The notes: generated by a model from the sequence alone, not told the origin. Shown: positions 8,165-16,617, counted from the first letter of the stretch. The stretch is DNA of 64,000 nucleotides from Candidatus Zhuqueibacterota bacterium (GCA_022616415.1 JAKEEU010000018.1:1-64000), one strand, 5' to 3'. Numbers and translations are program-made.

Positions 8165-9415
8165 ATGACCCTCAAAGAAAAACTCCGCGAGCTGGAACGT
8201 GTTCAGCCGAAAACAACAACGCCCAAGCCCCAGCACAAAAGTGTCACACTCGATGGTTTGTTGGGTGGGATGGAGCAGGATGGTTGCTTTGTTGTGGAGC
8301 GCCGCTTCGCCATTCATACTGAGCACGGCAACGTCCGCCTCAACGGTGTGCAAGAAATTTCTCCGGCGGCTTTGGCGATTGCCGGCAAGGACGAATGCTT
8401 GGCGACGCTCGATCTTTCGCGCGCACTGTTTTTGGATACGGAAACGACCGGACTCGCAGGGGGAACCGGCACCGTCGCTTTTCTGCTCGGCATCGGCCGC
8501 TTCGAGGGCGAGGAATTTGTCGTGCGGCAATATTTTTTGCGCCAGCCCTACGAGGAAGCGGCGATGCTGATGCGATTGCAAACGGATGTGAACGACAGCA
8601 ACGGGTTGGTCACTTTCAACGGCAAGACGTTCGACATTCCGCTATTGCGAACGCGCGCGGTGTTGCACCGCCTGAACGTCGATTTCGAGCGTCTGCCCCA
8701 CTTCGACGTGCTGCACGCCGCACGGCGTTTGTGGAAAGGTCAAATCGATAGTTGCTCGCTCAACGGATTGGAAAGCAGCATTCTCCGCTTGCGCCGCAAC
8801 CAGGATATTCCCGGCGCGCTGATCCCGCAAATCTATTTCGATTTTTTGCGCCACGGCGAGGCGGCGCAACTGCCCGAAGTTTTTGCCCACAACCGGCAGG
8901 ATATCGTTTCGATGGCGGCGCTGTTGGTGCGGATCGCGCAACTCGTGCAACACCCGCTGCAAAACCCAAACGGCGCGCTGATCTCACCCCAGGAATTGCG
9001 GCGCGTGGCTTGGCTGTACCGCCAACTCGGCGATTTTTCGGCCAGCGCTACGCTTTTCGAGCAATTGCTGCAAGAATCGAAAACAACGCCGCGGCTCGAA
9101 GATCATCTCGCGCTCGGCTTGTGCTACAAAGGCCAGCGTCGCTACGAAGAAGCCAATCGGATTTGGCGCGAAACGGTTGAGCGTCTGCCTTTTCATCCCC
9201 TGCCTTATATCGAACTGGCCAAACACTGTGAGCACCGCAATGGCGAACTGCAAGCGGCGCTGGAATGGGTTGAACGCGCTTTATGGAATCTCCAAATCAG
9301 CGCAGAGCTTGGCCGCGGCAAAGACTCGTTGCCATACAAGAACGATCTCTTGCATCGACAGGATCGACTTCGGCGCAAACTAAAACGCGCGGTTTTTATG
9401 GATAGGCACGGATAA
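8165..9415 (+). CDS. YprB-type RNase H-fold exonuclease-like protein with TPR tail
   Basis: 416 residues. Residues 90-270 form a DnaQ/RNase H-like domain: LFLDTETTGLAGG (motif I, DxE), VTFNGKTFDIPLLRTR (motif II) and FAHNRQDIVSMAALL (C-terminal Asp motif). This order matches YprB of Bacillus. Residues 280-400 are helical repeats (YRQLGDFSASATLFEQLL; LGLCYKGQRRYEEANRIW), consistent with TPRs. It probably acts on nucleic acid in the cytoplasm; substrate unknown. It is divergent from the DUF5678 gene. Confidence 0.85.
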   Translation: MTLKEKLRELERVQPKTTTPKPQHKSVTLDGLLGGMEQDGCFVVERRFAIHTEHGNVRLNGVQEISPAALAIAGKDECLATLDLSRALFLDTETTGLAGGTGTVAFLLGIGRFEGEEFVVRQYFLRQPYEEAAMLMRLQTDVNDSNGLVTFNGKTFDIPLLRTRAVLHRLNVDFERLPHFDVLHAARRLWKGQIDSCSLNGLESSILRLRRNQDIPGALIPQIYFDFLRHGEAAQLPEVFAHNRQDIVSMAALLVRIAQLVQHPLQNPNGALISPQELRRVAWLYRQLGDFSASATLFEQLLQESKTTPRLEDHLALGLCYKGQRRYEEANRIWRETVERLPFHPLPYIELAKHCEHRNGELQAALEWVERALWNLQISAELGRGKDSLPYKNDLLHRQDRLRRKLKRAVFMDRHG

Positions 9416-9515
9416 AAAAGACGGACGATATGAACGAACGCTGACAACAATCATACTTTTCCGTGTTGGCCCATCCAGTCCGTGTTTGCCCCGCGTTTGT
9501 TCATAACGTCCGTGT

Positions 9516-9725
9516 TTAGTCCTGATTCACTTCATTCGGATCGGGCAGTGTCGGATCCGTTCCATAAGGATTGAAGTGAATGTCGCTGCCATCCCATATC
9601 GGATTTTGGGGGTTATTCACTTCATGGTTGTCATCGTAACTATCGGCGTCGTTGCCGCCGTTTTCGTTGATTTCTTTCGCGCGATCATCGAAATAATCAT
9701 CAAAAAATCTTTTGAACAGGCCCAT
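9516..9725 (-). CDS. Small acidic protein, paralogue 1 (unknown function)
   Basis: 69 residues, strongly acidic, with no signal peptide or cysteine. The N-terminus GLFKRFFDDYFDD is amphipathic; a variable Asn/Asp-rich linker follows; the C-terminus IWDGSDIHFNPYGTDPTLPD is Pro/Gly-rich. The start is set by GAGGTGG just upstream and by exact length agreement with the paralogue at 10039-10248. Identity between the two is concentrated at both ends (FKRxFDDYFDD; WDGSxxHxNPYGxDPTxPDxNxVNxD). I do not recognise the family. The conserved tail suggests a binding peptide or a modified or processed product. Confidence 0.75.
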   Translation of the reverse strand: MGLFKRFFDDYFDDRAKEINENGGNDADSYDDNHEVNNPQNPIWDGSDIHFNPYGTDPTLPDPNEVNQD

Positions 9726-9963
9726 CGTCCACCTCAGAGTCCAAGGTTGTGTGATGCGTGTTGATCTTTGATTTATCGTGGAATAATGAAAAGAGGTGAT
9801 CAAAAACTCAGAGAATAAGTACCAGCATCAGCGCTGGATCGCAGAGCTTTGTTATAATCTTGTTGAATCTGACGCTGACAGTTTTACCGCCGCGTCAACA
9901 AAGAAGAGAAAGGGTTGGTAGGGAGATTGGGGCTCGTCGTCCAACGCTTTGGCGTCACGATCT

Positions 9964-10014
9964 CCCCCGATTTTACCTCGACATGCTTGTGTAATGTCGT
10001 GGAAAAATCGGGGG
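9964..10014. other. Strong hairpin between the two small acidic genes
   Basis: Arms CCCCCGATTTT...CGACAT and ATGTCG...AAAATCGGGGG pair with only a small internal mismatch and a loop of about 7 bases. It lies 25 bases beyond the stop of the upstream acidic gene (minus strand), so it may end or stabilise that transcript. No U-tract follows on either strand, so intrinsic termination is unproven. Confidence 0.6.
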
Positions 10015-10038
10015 CGGCTTTCTCGAACAACAACTCGC

Positions 10039-10248
10039 TCAATCCGAATTGACGTCATTTGAATCCGGCATGGTGGGATCCGGCCCATAAGGATTTGTAT
10101 GGACCTCGCTTCCATCCCAGACCGGGCTTGAGGGGTTGCCAATCTCGTTTGACTCGTCGTAGATATCCGAGTCGTTGCTATTATTATTGGAAGAGTCGGT
10201 GCTGCCGTCGTCGAAATAATCATCGAAGACCCTTTTGAACCAGCTCAT
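10039..10248 (-). CDS. Small acidic protein, paralogue 2 (unknown function)
   Basis: 69 residues, the same length as the product of 9516-9725 and clearly homologous: SWFKRVFDDYFDD at the start, an Asn/Ser/Asp linker, then VWDGSEVHTNPYGPDPTMPD and NDVNSD. An excellent ribosome site (AGGAGG, 8 bases before ATG) supports real translation. Both copies diverged most in the linker, the pattern expected when the two ends are functional. Unknown family; no neighbours suggest a pathway. Confidence 0.8.
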   Translation of the reverse strand: MSWFKRVFDDYFDDGSTDSSNNNSNDSDIYDESNEIGNPSSPVWDGSEVHTNPYGPDPTMPDSNDVNSD

Positions 10249-10739
10249 GGTTATTTCCTCCTAGGTTAATGATAAAATCCTTTGTTAGTTGACCTGCAAA
10301 AGCCGCGCGTTTTGCACGGCATGAACTTTAGCAGAAAAAATCTTCGCACTGTCTAACGCATACGACACGTGTCACGCCTGCGCATCGTTTGCCAAGCAGG
10401 TTTGACGTGTTGCCGCATCCGTTCGGCGCGGTGAATGATAGCTTGATTTTGAACGGGAGATTAGCTCAAAAATGAGCTTAAAAACATGAAGAATTATACA
10501 AACAAAACCCAAAATCCGCTGAAATTATCGTGGTGTTTTTTTGAAAATTTGACAATAAAGTTTATGGAAGGCGCAAAGCAGGGATGAAAGGATGGAACGG
10601 TTTCCAACGAACTTCTCGCACAGAATCAAAAACCCTCGGGCGCAGCCCACACAGAAAGATTTGCGAGGAAATTTCCGCGTGGGTTTTGATCGGTATGGAA
10701 TCTGCGGGATCCGAAAATAGAAGCAAGGAAAAAGAAATC
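10249..10739. other. Intergenic region with no recognised gene
   Basis: 491 bases upstream of the acidic gene pair and downstream of the SDR gene. Only short stem-loops (for example TTAGCTCAAAAATGAGCTTAA near 10463) are visible. Short open frames here lack ribosome sites and family features. Confidence 0.5.
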
Positions 10740-11591
10740 TCAACTTCCCCGCATTTGCCGCATCATTTTTTTGAGCGCTTCACGGTCGAGTTGGGTGAAT
10801 AGGGAGAATTGCCCGCTGCCAGCCAGCGTCTCGCCGCCGTCAATCGTTACACACTCGCCATTAATGAAACCAACCTCGTCACTGAGCAAAAAGACTGCGA
10901 GATTAGTCAGCTCGCGGTGCTCGCCGAAGCGACCGAGCGGGATGCGCTTTTTGACTTGCTCGTCGAAAGCTTTATCCGGAAACAATCTTTTCCACGCCCC
11001 TTCAGTTGGGAACGGTCCTGGCGCGATGGCATTAAGACGAATGCCATAAGCGCCCCATTCCACCGCCAGCGAGCGAGTCATCGCCAGTACGCCGGCTTTG
11101 GCGCAAGCCGACGGCACGACGAAAGCGGAACCATTTGACGCATAGGTGGTGACGATGTTCAGTACCGTGCCGGGGACTTTTTGCGCGATCCAATGCTTGG
11201 CGAGAATCTGCGTGCAATTGAACGTTCCATAGAGCACAATGCGAACGACGGCATCGAAACCGCCGGGCGACAGATCTTCGGTGGCGGCAAGAAAATTGCC
11301 CGCGGCGTTGTTCACGAGAATATGAGGCAACCCCACTTGCGCAATGACGTCAGTCATCATCTTTTCCACGGCTTGATAATCGCGCACATCACAGGGAAAA
11401 GTGAAGACCTCGCGTCCGGCGCCGGCTTGTTTGATCTCCGCCGCGCCGTTGGCGAGTCGGTCGGGATTGCGTCCGCAAATCACCAAAGTCGCGCCCAGCT
11501 CGGCAAAGCGCTTCGACATGGAGAGGCCGAGGCCGGAGCCGCCGCCGGTCACCAGAATGATTTTGTTTTGCAGCAAATCAGATTGGAACAT
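10740..11591 (-). CDS. SDR oxidoreductase, 2,4-dienoyl-CoA reductase-like
   Basis: 283 residues. Rossmann motif TGGGSGLGLS near residue 15, NNAAGNF at about 95, and the active-site segment SAFVVPSACAKAGVLAMTRS, which matches mitochondrial-type dienoyl-CoA reductases (DECR1) in using Ser/Lys without the classical YxxxK. IAPGPFPTEGAW and the C-terminal INGECVTIDGG also fit. It likely reduces dienoyl-CoA with NADPH during unsaturated fatty acid oxidation. GGAGAAAACA precedes the ATG. It stands alone. Confidence 0.85.
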   Translation of the reverse strand: MFQSDLLQNKIILVTGGGSGLGLSMSKRFAELGATLVICGRNPDRLANGAAEIKQAGAGREVFTFPCDVRDYQAVEKMMTDVIAQVGLPHILVNNAAGNFLAATEDLSPGGFDAVVRIVLYGTFNCTQILAKHWIAQKVPGTVLNIVTTYASNGSAFVVPSACAKAGVLAMTRSLAVEWGAYGIRLNAIAPGPFPTEGAWKRLFPDKAFDEQVKKRIPLGRFGEHRELTNLAVFLLSDEVGFINGECVTIDGGETLAGSGQFSLFTQLDREALKKMMRQMRGS

Positions 11592-11643
11592 GTTTTCTCC
11601 TTACAGAGTCAATCTTCACGGATTATCCGTAAAATGAAGATTA

Positions 11644-12235
11644 CACACGGATCAAAAACTCACACGGAATTTTTTATAGTCGACCAGTACAAACTGCTCT
11701 CTCAACATTAATTTCAGGTTGCGCGGACACCAGAAATGTGTACTTCCGATTTTCCGAAGTTGACGATTAGTCCAGTATTAAGCTGCAAGGCCTTGAGATA
11801 GCTTTGCATGTTTGCAACTTCGGATTGGTCGATGGCTTTCTGAAGTGCCACAATCATGAGTGGAATCTTATTCTCAACAATCAGATGCCGCAAGCGGTAC
11901 GTTCGTATTATCTTGCCGGCAAATTGAACCGGAACCAATGTACTCATAGTTTTCAACAAAGACCGGCTCCTTTTCATGAAAGGCATATCGTTCGATTTTA
12001 ATATCGGGCAGGCCCAAATTTACCAGGAGGCCGAGGTCTTTTTTCCATAGCTTGAGCTCGGCGAAGAGTTGCACATAATGCGCTTGCAAAAATTTGCAGG
12101 GAACGCATTTCTCAGACAAAATAACTTTGTCATTATGTCAGTTTTTCATGCAAGAGCGCCATAAACTATCCCTCCTCTTGGGCTTCAATTTAAAGCCAAT
12201 CAAAGATTTTTCCGTGTGAGTTTTTGATCCGTGTG
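11644..12235. repeat. Exact 26-bp inverted repeat pair bounding a gene relic
   Basis: Bases 11644-11669 (beginning CACACGGATCAAAAACTC) are the exact reverse complement of 12210-12235. The 540 bp between them hold only broken GxxExxY-type reading frames. Similar TCCGTGTT words occur at 9461-9515, so the arm may itself be a member of a dispersed word family. No transposase is inside; the pair could be the ends of a MITE-like unit or two independent inverted copies. Confidence 0.85.
11714..12119 (-). pseudogene. GxxExxY-family relics (two overlapping fragments)
   Basis: Two minus-strand frames carry C-terminal pieces of the GxxExxY (PDDEXK_3-like) family. One, 11874-12119, has KKDLGLLVNLGLPDIKIERY. 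The other, 11714-11986, has VENKIPLMIVALQKAI and YLKALQLNTGLIVNFGKSEV. Both show the LGLLVNFG signature, so they are remnants of two gene copies fused by deletion, neither with a complete N-terminal domain. They lie between the exact 26-bp inverted repeats. Confidence 0.7.
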
Positions 12236-12272
12236 GAAGCATAAAATATTATCATCTTGTAAAAAGCAGCTT

Positions 12273-13274
12273 TCATTTCTTCGACTGCTCCAACACTTGT
12301 TCAGCCGTCACGCTCGGGTCATCAAACACAAAGCACGTTGCCTTCGCCGTGCTGCCGAGCGACAGGAAGTGGCGGATTTCGGTGGAAGTGTTGCCGATGC
12401 GCCAATCCACCCAGCCTTTCTTGACGCCGCTGCCGCCGTCCGAGGCTTCGGTCAAATACTTGTTGCCATTGGCAAATTCCAACACCACGAAAGTGCGCGG
12501 GACCGGCGCTTTGAGCTTGTTCGCGGTGTAGCGTTGGGCCAGCACGGCGCGGCGCTTCTCGTTGGGCACCGACATGGGAAAATCCGCCGGGTTGATCGAC
12601 AGCGTTTGCCAATCTACTGCACCCTGCCCCGAAACCGTGGCGCCATTGGGAAATTCGGTTTCTGCCAGCGGCGTGAAAAGATCTTTTTTAGCCAAATTGG
12701 CATTGATGAACTCGACGGCTTTTTTGGTGCGGTAAGAAAAACCGGCGCAGGAATAATTATTTTTATGGGAAGCCCAATTATTCTCCCGCAGCTTGTCGTA
12801 GCGCACGAGATACGATTGGCCTTGCCAGATGAAGATGCCGGTGCCGGAATTGATCACGCGGTCAAGGAAATAAGTATATTGAAAATCCCGCGGATCGATT
12901 TTTGCTGTGCGAATGCGATCCTGCAGGCAGGATTCGAGCGAATCAACCTGGCAGCGCTCGCTTTTGGCGATGAGATAATAGGTGACGCGAACTTTGTCGA
13001 TCGTAAAACTTGATTTGGCTTTGCTCTTCAAATAATCAACGGAAGCGATGAGGCTGCTGGGTTGGCCCGCAAAACTGGGAGCAGTTGCAGGTGTTGCCGG
13101 TTCCGAGGCGCGGGTCGATGATGATTTGGCAACGTCCGGCGATGCTTCAGCCGCCTCTTGCAATTCGGGGCTCGGCCGCGGCGCTTCGCGGCGTTTATCC
13201 TTGGGAATCAGGCCTCGCCCACCCAACAACAGCCAGGCGAGAATCGCAACGAAAATAACCTTCCACAAATCCAT
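12273..13274 (-). CDS. Membrane-anchored protein with 3D-domain-like C-terminus
   Basis: 333 residues. The ATG at 13274 is chosen because a perfect GGAGG lies 6 bases upstream. An N-terminal membrane helix (KVIFVAILAWLLLGG) is followed by a Pro/Ala/Ser-rich linker (residues 30-80) and a secreted domain. The C-terminal stretch ASDGGSGVKKGWVDWRIG resembles the 3D domain (three aspartates) of MltA/YuiC-type cell-wall enzymes. Earlier motifs are not diagnostic. It probably acts in the periplasm on the cell envelope. A TTGACA-17-TAGAAT promoter lies upstream. Confidence 0.65.
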   Translation of the reverse strand: MDLWKVIFVAILAWLLLGGRGLIPKDKRREAPRPSPELQEAAEASPDVAKSSSTRASEPATPATAPSFAGQPSSLIASVDYLKSKAKSSFTIDKVRVTYYLIAKSERCQVDSLESCLQDRIRTAKIDPRDFQYTYFLDRVINSGTGIFIWQGQSYLVRYDKLRENNWASHKNNYSCAGFSYRTKKAVEFINANLAKKDLFTPLAETEFPNGATVSGQGAVDWQTLSINPADFPMSVPNEKRRAVLAQRYTANKLKAPVPRTFVVLEFANGNKYLTEASDGGSGVKKGWVDWRIGNTSTEIRHFLSLGSTAKATCFVFDDPSVTAEQVLEQSKK

Positions 13275-13361
13275 ACTTGCCTCCACGATGATCGCGTTTG
13301 AAATTTTGCGATCGCTCCTGATCGGGTTTCATCCAGCCAAAGGGCGAGCAGCGGTGTTGTT

Positions 13362-13390
13362 ATTCTACGGAAAGCGGCTTATTTTGTCAA
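13362..13390 (-). promoter_or_regulatory. Sigma70-type promoter for the 3D-domain-like gene
   Basis: On the minus strand: TTGACA at 13390-13385, a 17-base spacer, TAGAAT at 13367-13362. The gene start at 13274 lies about 85 bases downstream. It is divergent from the promoter at 13420-13447. Confidence 0.65.
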
Positions 13391-13419
13391 GAGAAAAAAT
13401 GCGGATTGCGACTTTTTGC

Positions 13420-13447
13420 TTGATTTTTTGAAAATGCGGATTATATT
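13420..13447 (+). promoter_or_regulatory. Sigma70-type promoter for glycerate 2-kinase gene
   Basis: TTGATT, 16-base spacer, TATATT. The expected start near 13454 leaves a leader of about 32 bases before the ATG at 13486, which disfavours a TTG start at 13459. Confidence 0.55.
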
Positions 13448-13485
13448 GAAATTCCATATTGAGCAAGGCCTTGACTTTCCCAAAA

Positions 13486-14820
13486 ATGAGCGAAGCGTTA
13501 AAAAAACTGCGCCGCGATGCGGCGGCCATTTTCCAGGCAGGTTTGCGCGCCGTAGCGCCGGAAGAAGCGATGCGCCGCCACGTGCAACGCGACGGCGACG
13601 CCTTGATCATCGCCGGCCGCCGATATGACTTGCCGGCGTTTCGCCAAATTATCGTGCTCGGCGCCGGCAAAGCAGCGTGCCCGATGACCAAAGTTCTCGA
13701 AGAGATGCTGGCTGATCGTTTGACCGGCGGTCACGTCAACGTCAAGTACGGCCATCTCACGCCGCTCAAAAAAATTCAAATTCAGGAAGCCGGACATCCG
13801 GTTCCGGATGCAGCGGGTTTGGCGGGCACGCAAAAAATTCTCGATCTGCTGGCCACGGTTGATAAAGATGATTTGGCCATCGCCGTGCTCTCCGGCGGCG
13901 GTTCGGCGCTGTTGCCGATGCCGAGCGCCGGCATAACTTTGGAGGAAAAACAAGCGACGACCAAACTGCTGCTGGCCTGTGGCGCGAATATCAACGAGAT
14001 GAACGCGATTCGCAAGCATCTCTCGCAAGTGAAAGGCGGGCAGCTGGCGCGGGCGGCTTATCCGGCGACTTTGATCACGCTTATTCTCTCGGACGTTATC
14101 GGCGACCCGCTCGATGTGATTGCCTCTGGGCCGATGGTCGCAGACACGAGCACCTTCCAAGAGGTGCAATCGATTTTGGACAAATACGGCATTCGCGAGC
14201 AACTTCCAGCTTCGGTGCAAAAGCATTTCGTCAAAGGCTTGGCCGGCGAAGCGCCTGAGACGCCGAAACTTGGGGACGCGATTTTTGCCAAAACGCAAAA
14301 TCTCATTGTCGCGAGCAATCGCCAAGCCATCGCGGCCGCGCAAGCCGAGGCGCAACAACTCGGCTATCGGACATTGATTCTCTCGACGCTGATCGAGGGT
14401 GAAACGCGCGAAGTCGCGCGCGTACACGCGGCGATTGCCAAAGAAATTCGCGCTTCAGGACATCCGCTTTTGCCTCCGGCTTGTGTGATCTCCGGCGGCG
14501 AAACGACGGTGACCCTGCGCGGCAACGGACTCGGCGGCAGGAATCAGGAATTTGTTCTCGCCGCCGCCATTGACATTGCGGACGTGCCGGATGCCGTCAT
14601 TTTGAGCGCCGGGACGGATGGCACGGATGGCCCGACCGATGCCGCGGGCGCTGTTGGTGACGGCGAAACGATCCGTCGCGCGGCGGAATTAGCGTTGCAG
14701 CCACAAGCTTTTCTCAACAACAATGATTCGTATCGATTTTTCGAGAAACTTGGTGATCTGTTGATCACCGGGCCGACCAATACAAACGTGATGGATCTAC
14801 GGCTGATGCTGATTGGGTAG
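13486..14820 (+). CDS. Glycerate 2-kinase (MOFRL family)
   Basis: 444 residues of the GckA/TtuD type (DUF4147 plus MOFRL domain), once annotated as hydroxypyruvate reductase. Visible signatures: IIVLGAGKAACPMTKVLEE, the Gly-rich LSGGGSALLPMPSAGI, the LSDVIGDPLDVIASGP loop and, in the MOFRL domain, VISGGETTVTLRGNGLGGRN and SAGTDGTDGPTDAAG. It phosphorylates glycerate to 2-phosphoglycerate, linking serine or glyoxylate breakdown to glycolysis. It stands alone, divergent from the 3D-domain-like gene. Confidence 0.93.
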   Translation: MSEALKKLRRDAAAIFQAGLRAVAPEEAMRRHVQRDGDALIIAGRRYDLPAFRQIIVLGAGKAACPMTKVLEEMLADRLTGGHVNVKYGHLTPLKKIQIQEAGHPVPDAAGLAGTQKILDLLATVDKDDLAIAVLSGGGSALLPMPSAGITLEEKQATTKLLLACGANINEMNAIRKHLSQVKGGQLARAAYPATLITLILSDVIGDPLDVIASGPMVADTSTFQEVQSILDKYGIREQLPASVQKHFVKGLAGEAPETPKLGDAIFAKTQNLIVASNRQAIAAAQAEAQQLGYRTLILSTLIEGETREVARVHAAIAKEIRASGHPLLPPACVISGGETTVTLRGNGLGGRNQEFVLAAAIDIADVPDAVILSAGTDGTDGPTDAAGAVGDGETIRRAAELALQPQAFLNNNDSYRFFEKLGDLLITGPTNTNVMDLRLMLIG

Positions 14821-15034
14821 TGTCCCCCAGCATAAAACGGGACTGAGTTGCAAAAAAATAAAATACGAAGATTGTTAAATTTTTTTAACCTTTTTACAAA
14901 AAAATTTCGTATATTTCAACTATTCATTTTTGCTGAAGTTGTCCGAACGGACATTGTAAATATAAAAAAGTGTTGCTATTCGCGGTAAGGTTTTTATACA
15001 TTTAAGAAATAGAATTCTTAATCTAAGGAGGCGT

Positions 15035-15493
15035 ATGGAGATTCATCATCACCACCTAGGTGTCATCTCCTACAACGAGGATGACGTGATCACTTTTCCG
15101 CTCGGCCTGCTCGGTTTCCTCAAGTTCAAGCGTTATTTATTGCTGCAAAACGCAACGTCTGCTCCCTTCCTGTTGATGGTCAGCCTGGAAAATCTCGAAT
15201 TGCACTTTCCGCTGCTCGATCCGAAGCTTTTCTGTCCCGATTATACTCCCAACATCACCAAGCGCGATTTGAACGAATTGTCGGCGGAAAATCCGCAAAG
15301 CCTACAGATGTACTCTATTGTAACTATACAACAAGACGCTCGAACGGCTACGGCTAATTTGAGCGCCCCAATTTTAGTCAACAGAGAACGGAAAACAGGC
15401 AAACAATTGGTGCTCCTTGACGATCGGTACTCAACCAAGCACCGTATTCTCCCCGATTCTCCTTATCTTTCTTCCAAGGAAGATCGGGGCTAG
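15035..15493 (+). CDS. fliW: Flagellar assembly factor FliW
   Basis: 152 residues with the FliW core: VITFPLGLLGFLKFKRYLLL, LLMVSLENLELHFPLLDPKL and the C-terminal NLSAPILVNRERKTGKQLVL. FliW binds CsrA and releases it when flagellin accumulates. It has AAGGAGG 5 bases before the ATG and is followed 28 bases later by csrA. No flagellar structural gene lies in the window, so this is the regulatory pair alone. Confidence 0.95.
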   Translation: MEIHHHHLGVISYNEDDVITFPLGLLGFLKFKRYLLLQNATSAPFLLMVSLENLELHFPLLDPKLFCPDYTPNITKRDLNELSAENPQSLQMYSIVTIQQDARTATANLSAPILVNRERKTGKQLVLLDDRYSTKHRILPDSPYLSSKEDRG

Positions 15494-15520
15494 ACGCGCA
15501 CTCATGAGGAAGGAGAATTT

Positions 15521-15808
15521 ATGCTGGTCCTGACAAGGAGGTTAGGTGAAACGATTGTCATCGGAGACGACATCGTCATCAAGATTGTCGACATCCACGG
15601 CAAGCAAATCCGCGTTGGCATCGAAGCACCTACCGAAGTCAGCGTTTATCGTGGCGAGATTTACGACCGCATTATGCTGGAAAATAAAGCAGCAGCACAA
15701 GCGGCGAGCAATCTTGAAGCCATGACAGAGCTGAAAAACTTGATTGCGAAAGAAGAAAAAACCGCGCCTGTCGGGGTAGCGCACGCGGGCGGCAATTCGC
15801 GCTCGTGA
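15521..15808 (+). CDS. csrA: Carbon storage regulator CsrA
   Basis: 95 residues. The start MLVLTRRLGETIVIGDDIVI is canonical, and GVEAPTEVSVYRGEIYDRI (here GIEAP...) carries the RNA-binding residues including the conserved Arg of VYRGEI. The C-terminal extension of about 30 residues is within the range seen outside enterobacteria. CsrA binds GGA motifs in mRNA leaders and represses translation; its partner FliW is the gene just upstream. The 3' end of the coding sequence is part of a long hairpin (15790-15902). Confidence 0.96.
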   Translation: MLVLTRRLGETIVIGDDIVIKIVDIHGKQIRVGIEAPTEVSVYRGEIYDRIMLENKAAAQAASNLEAMTELKNLIAKEEKTAPVGVAHAGGNSRS

Positions 15809-15902
15809 TATGCGAAGCCGAGGGCATAGCGCTGAGGACAAAGTGCGCGACGTTGCGCTTGTCCTTCGTTCTTTGCCCTCGGCCTTCCATTGCGAGTTGC
15901 CG
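15790..15902 (+). other. 113-nt imperfect hairpin overlapping the csrA 3' end
   Basis: Outer arms CGGCAATTCGC (15790-15800) and GCGAGTTGCCG (15892-15902) pair with one wobble. Inside them GAAGCCGAGGGCA pairs with TGCCCTCGGCCTTC, and GAGGACAA...GTGCGC pairs with the complementary TGCGC...TTGTCC. It could stabilise or terminate the fliW-csrA transcript. Two GGA words lie in it, but most are in stems. Confidence 0.6.
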
Positions 15903-16071
15903 GATTGGCGCCTCGTTGTGGATTGAGTTTGGCCCTCTTTGCAAGAAATTTTCGATCTGATGGCATCGCCTTGCAGTCTGCCTTCAAAGATGTCCTTAAT
16001 TAACCGTGAAGTTTTGTCCTGCCGCAAAGAAGTTCCCGCAGCAGAATTACTTAGCCAGATTACATTGCGTG

Positions 16072-16133
16072 GCCCGCTAAACACGCGAAATACACTAAAA
16101 AAACTTTTCGCGTTTTTTGTGTGTTTCGCGGGC
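16072..16133. repeat. Imperfect palindrome of GCGAAA/ACAC words
   Basis: GCCCGCTAAACACGCGAAA at the left pairs imperfectly with TTTCGCGTTTTTTGTGTG and TTTCGCGGGC at the right. It lies in the 888-bp non-coding stretch after csrA and resembles the other word-type hairpins of this genome. Confidence 0.6.
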
Positions 16134-16454
16134 ACAAATTCTAATGTGGCCATGTATAACTTGGTCGATATTGATCTTCCTATCTGCGTCCGTCCATAAA
16201 ATCCGCGGCTGAAAAGCATTTAATCACATCCGCGTCGAATTACCACAACTTTCTCGTGCTGCTTTAGTAGCATCCTGCCAAAACGCTTTTTGTGTTCATC
16301 CCATCAAATTACTGTTTTCATGTATCATGGCGCTCTAAACAGAACGACAGCAGGTTTTGGCATATCCGTTGCACAAGTCATAAGTGAGACGATATGGTCA
16401 CGTACTGACTTGCTTGGATTGTGAGATGTGACGTGGTCATAAGATAAAACTAAA

Positions 16455-16570
16455 GCCGCGGGAGATGGACGAAAGTCAAGTTAACTGCGTGTAAGCACGG
16501 CCCAGACTTTCCTTAAAAAGGATTTAAGGATTGCGGTGTCCGGGTCATATAAAGTCTGTCTCCCGCCGGC
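16455..16570 (+). ncRNA. Candidate structured RNA, multi-branch fold
   Basis: A closing stem GCCGCGGGAGA (16455-16465) / TCTCCCGCCGGC (16559-16570) has one bulge. Inside are GGAC-GAAA-GTC, CGTG-TAAG-CACG and a perfect 8-bp stem CAGACTTT (16503-16510) / AAAGTCTG (16551-16558) enclosing TCCTT-AAA-AAGGA. This makes a compact junction about 130 bases upstream of the FN3 lipoprotein gene. I compared it by eye with TPP, cobalamin, c-di-GMP and hammerhead cores and found no match. It may be a riboswitch-like leader, an sRNA or a chance fold. Confidence 0.4.
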
Positions 16571-16617
16571 CAAATGTGAGCAACGGAGTGTGAAGCGTTT
16601 GCATTTCGATTTTAAAA

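Noticed and set aside
10525-10802. Short opposing frames upstream of the SDR gene
   Set aside because: No start signals; composition is not protein-like.
10740-11591. SDR lacking the catalytic YxxxK as an inactive enzyme
   Set aside because: Dienoyl-CoA reductase-type SDRs normally use this alternative Ser/Lys segment, so the residue pattern is expected.
15939-16199. 86-codon frame after csrA
   Set aside because: It reads through the 16072-16133 palindrome, lacks a ribosome site and has no family similarity.
16455-16570. Hammerhead ribozyme suggested by the GAAA between stems
   Set aside because: The required CUGANGA core is absent.
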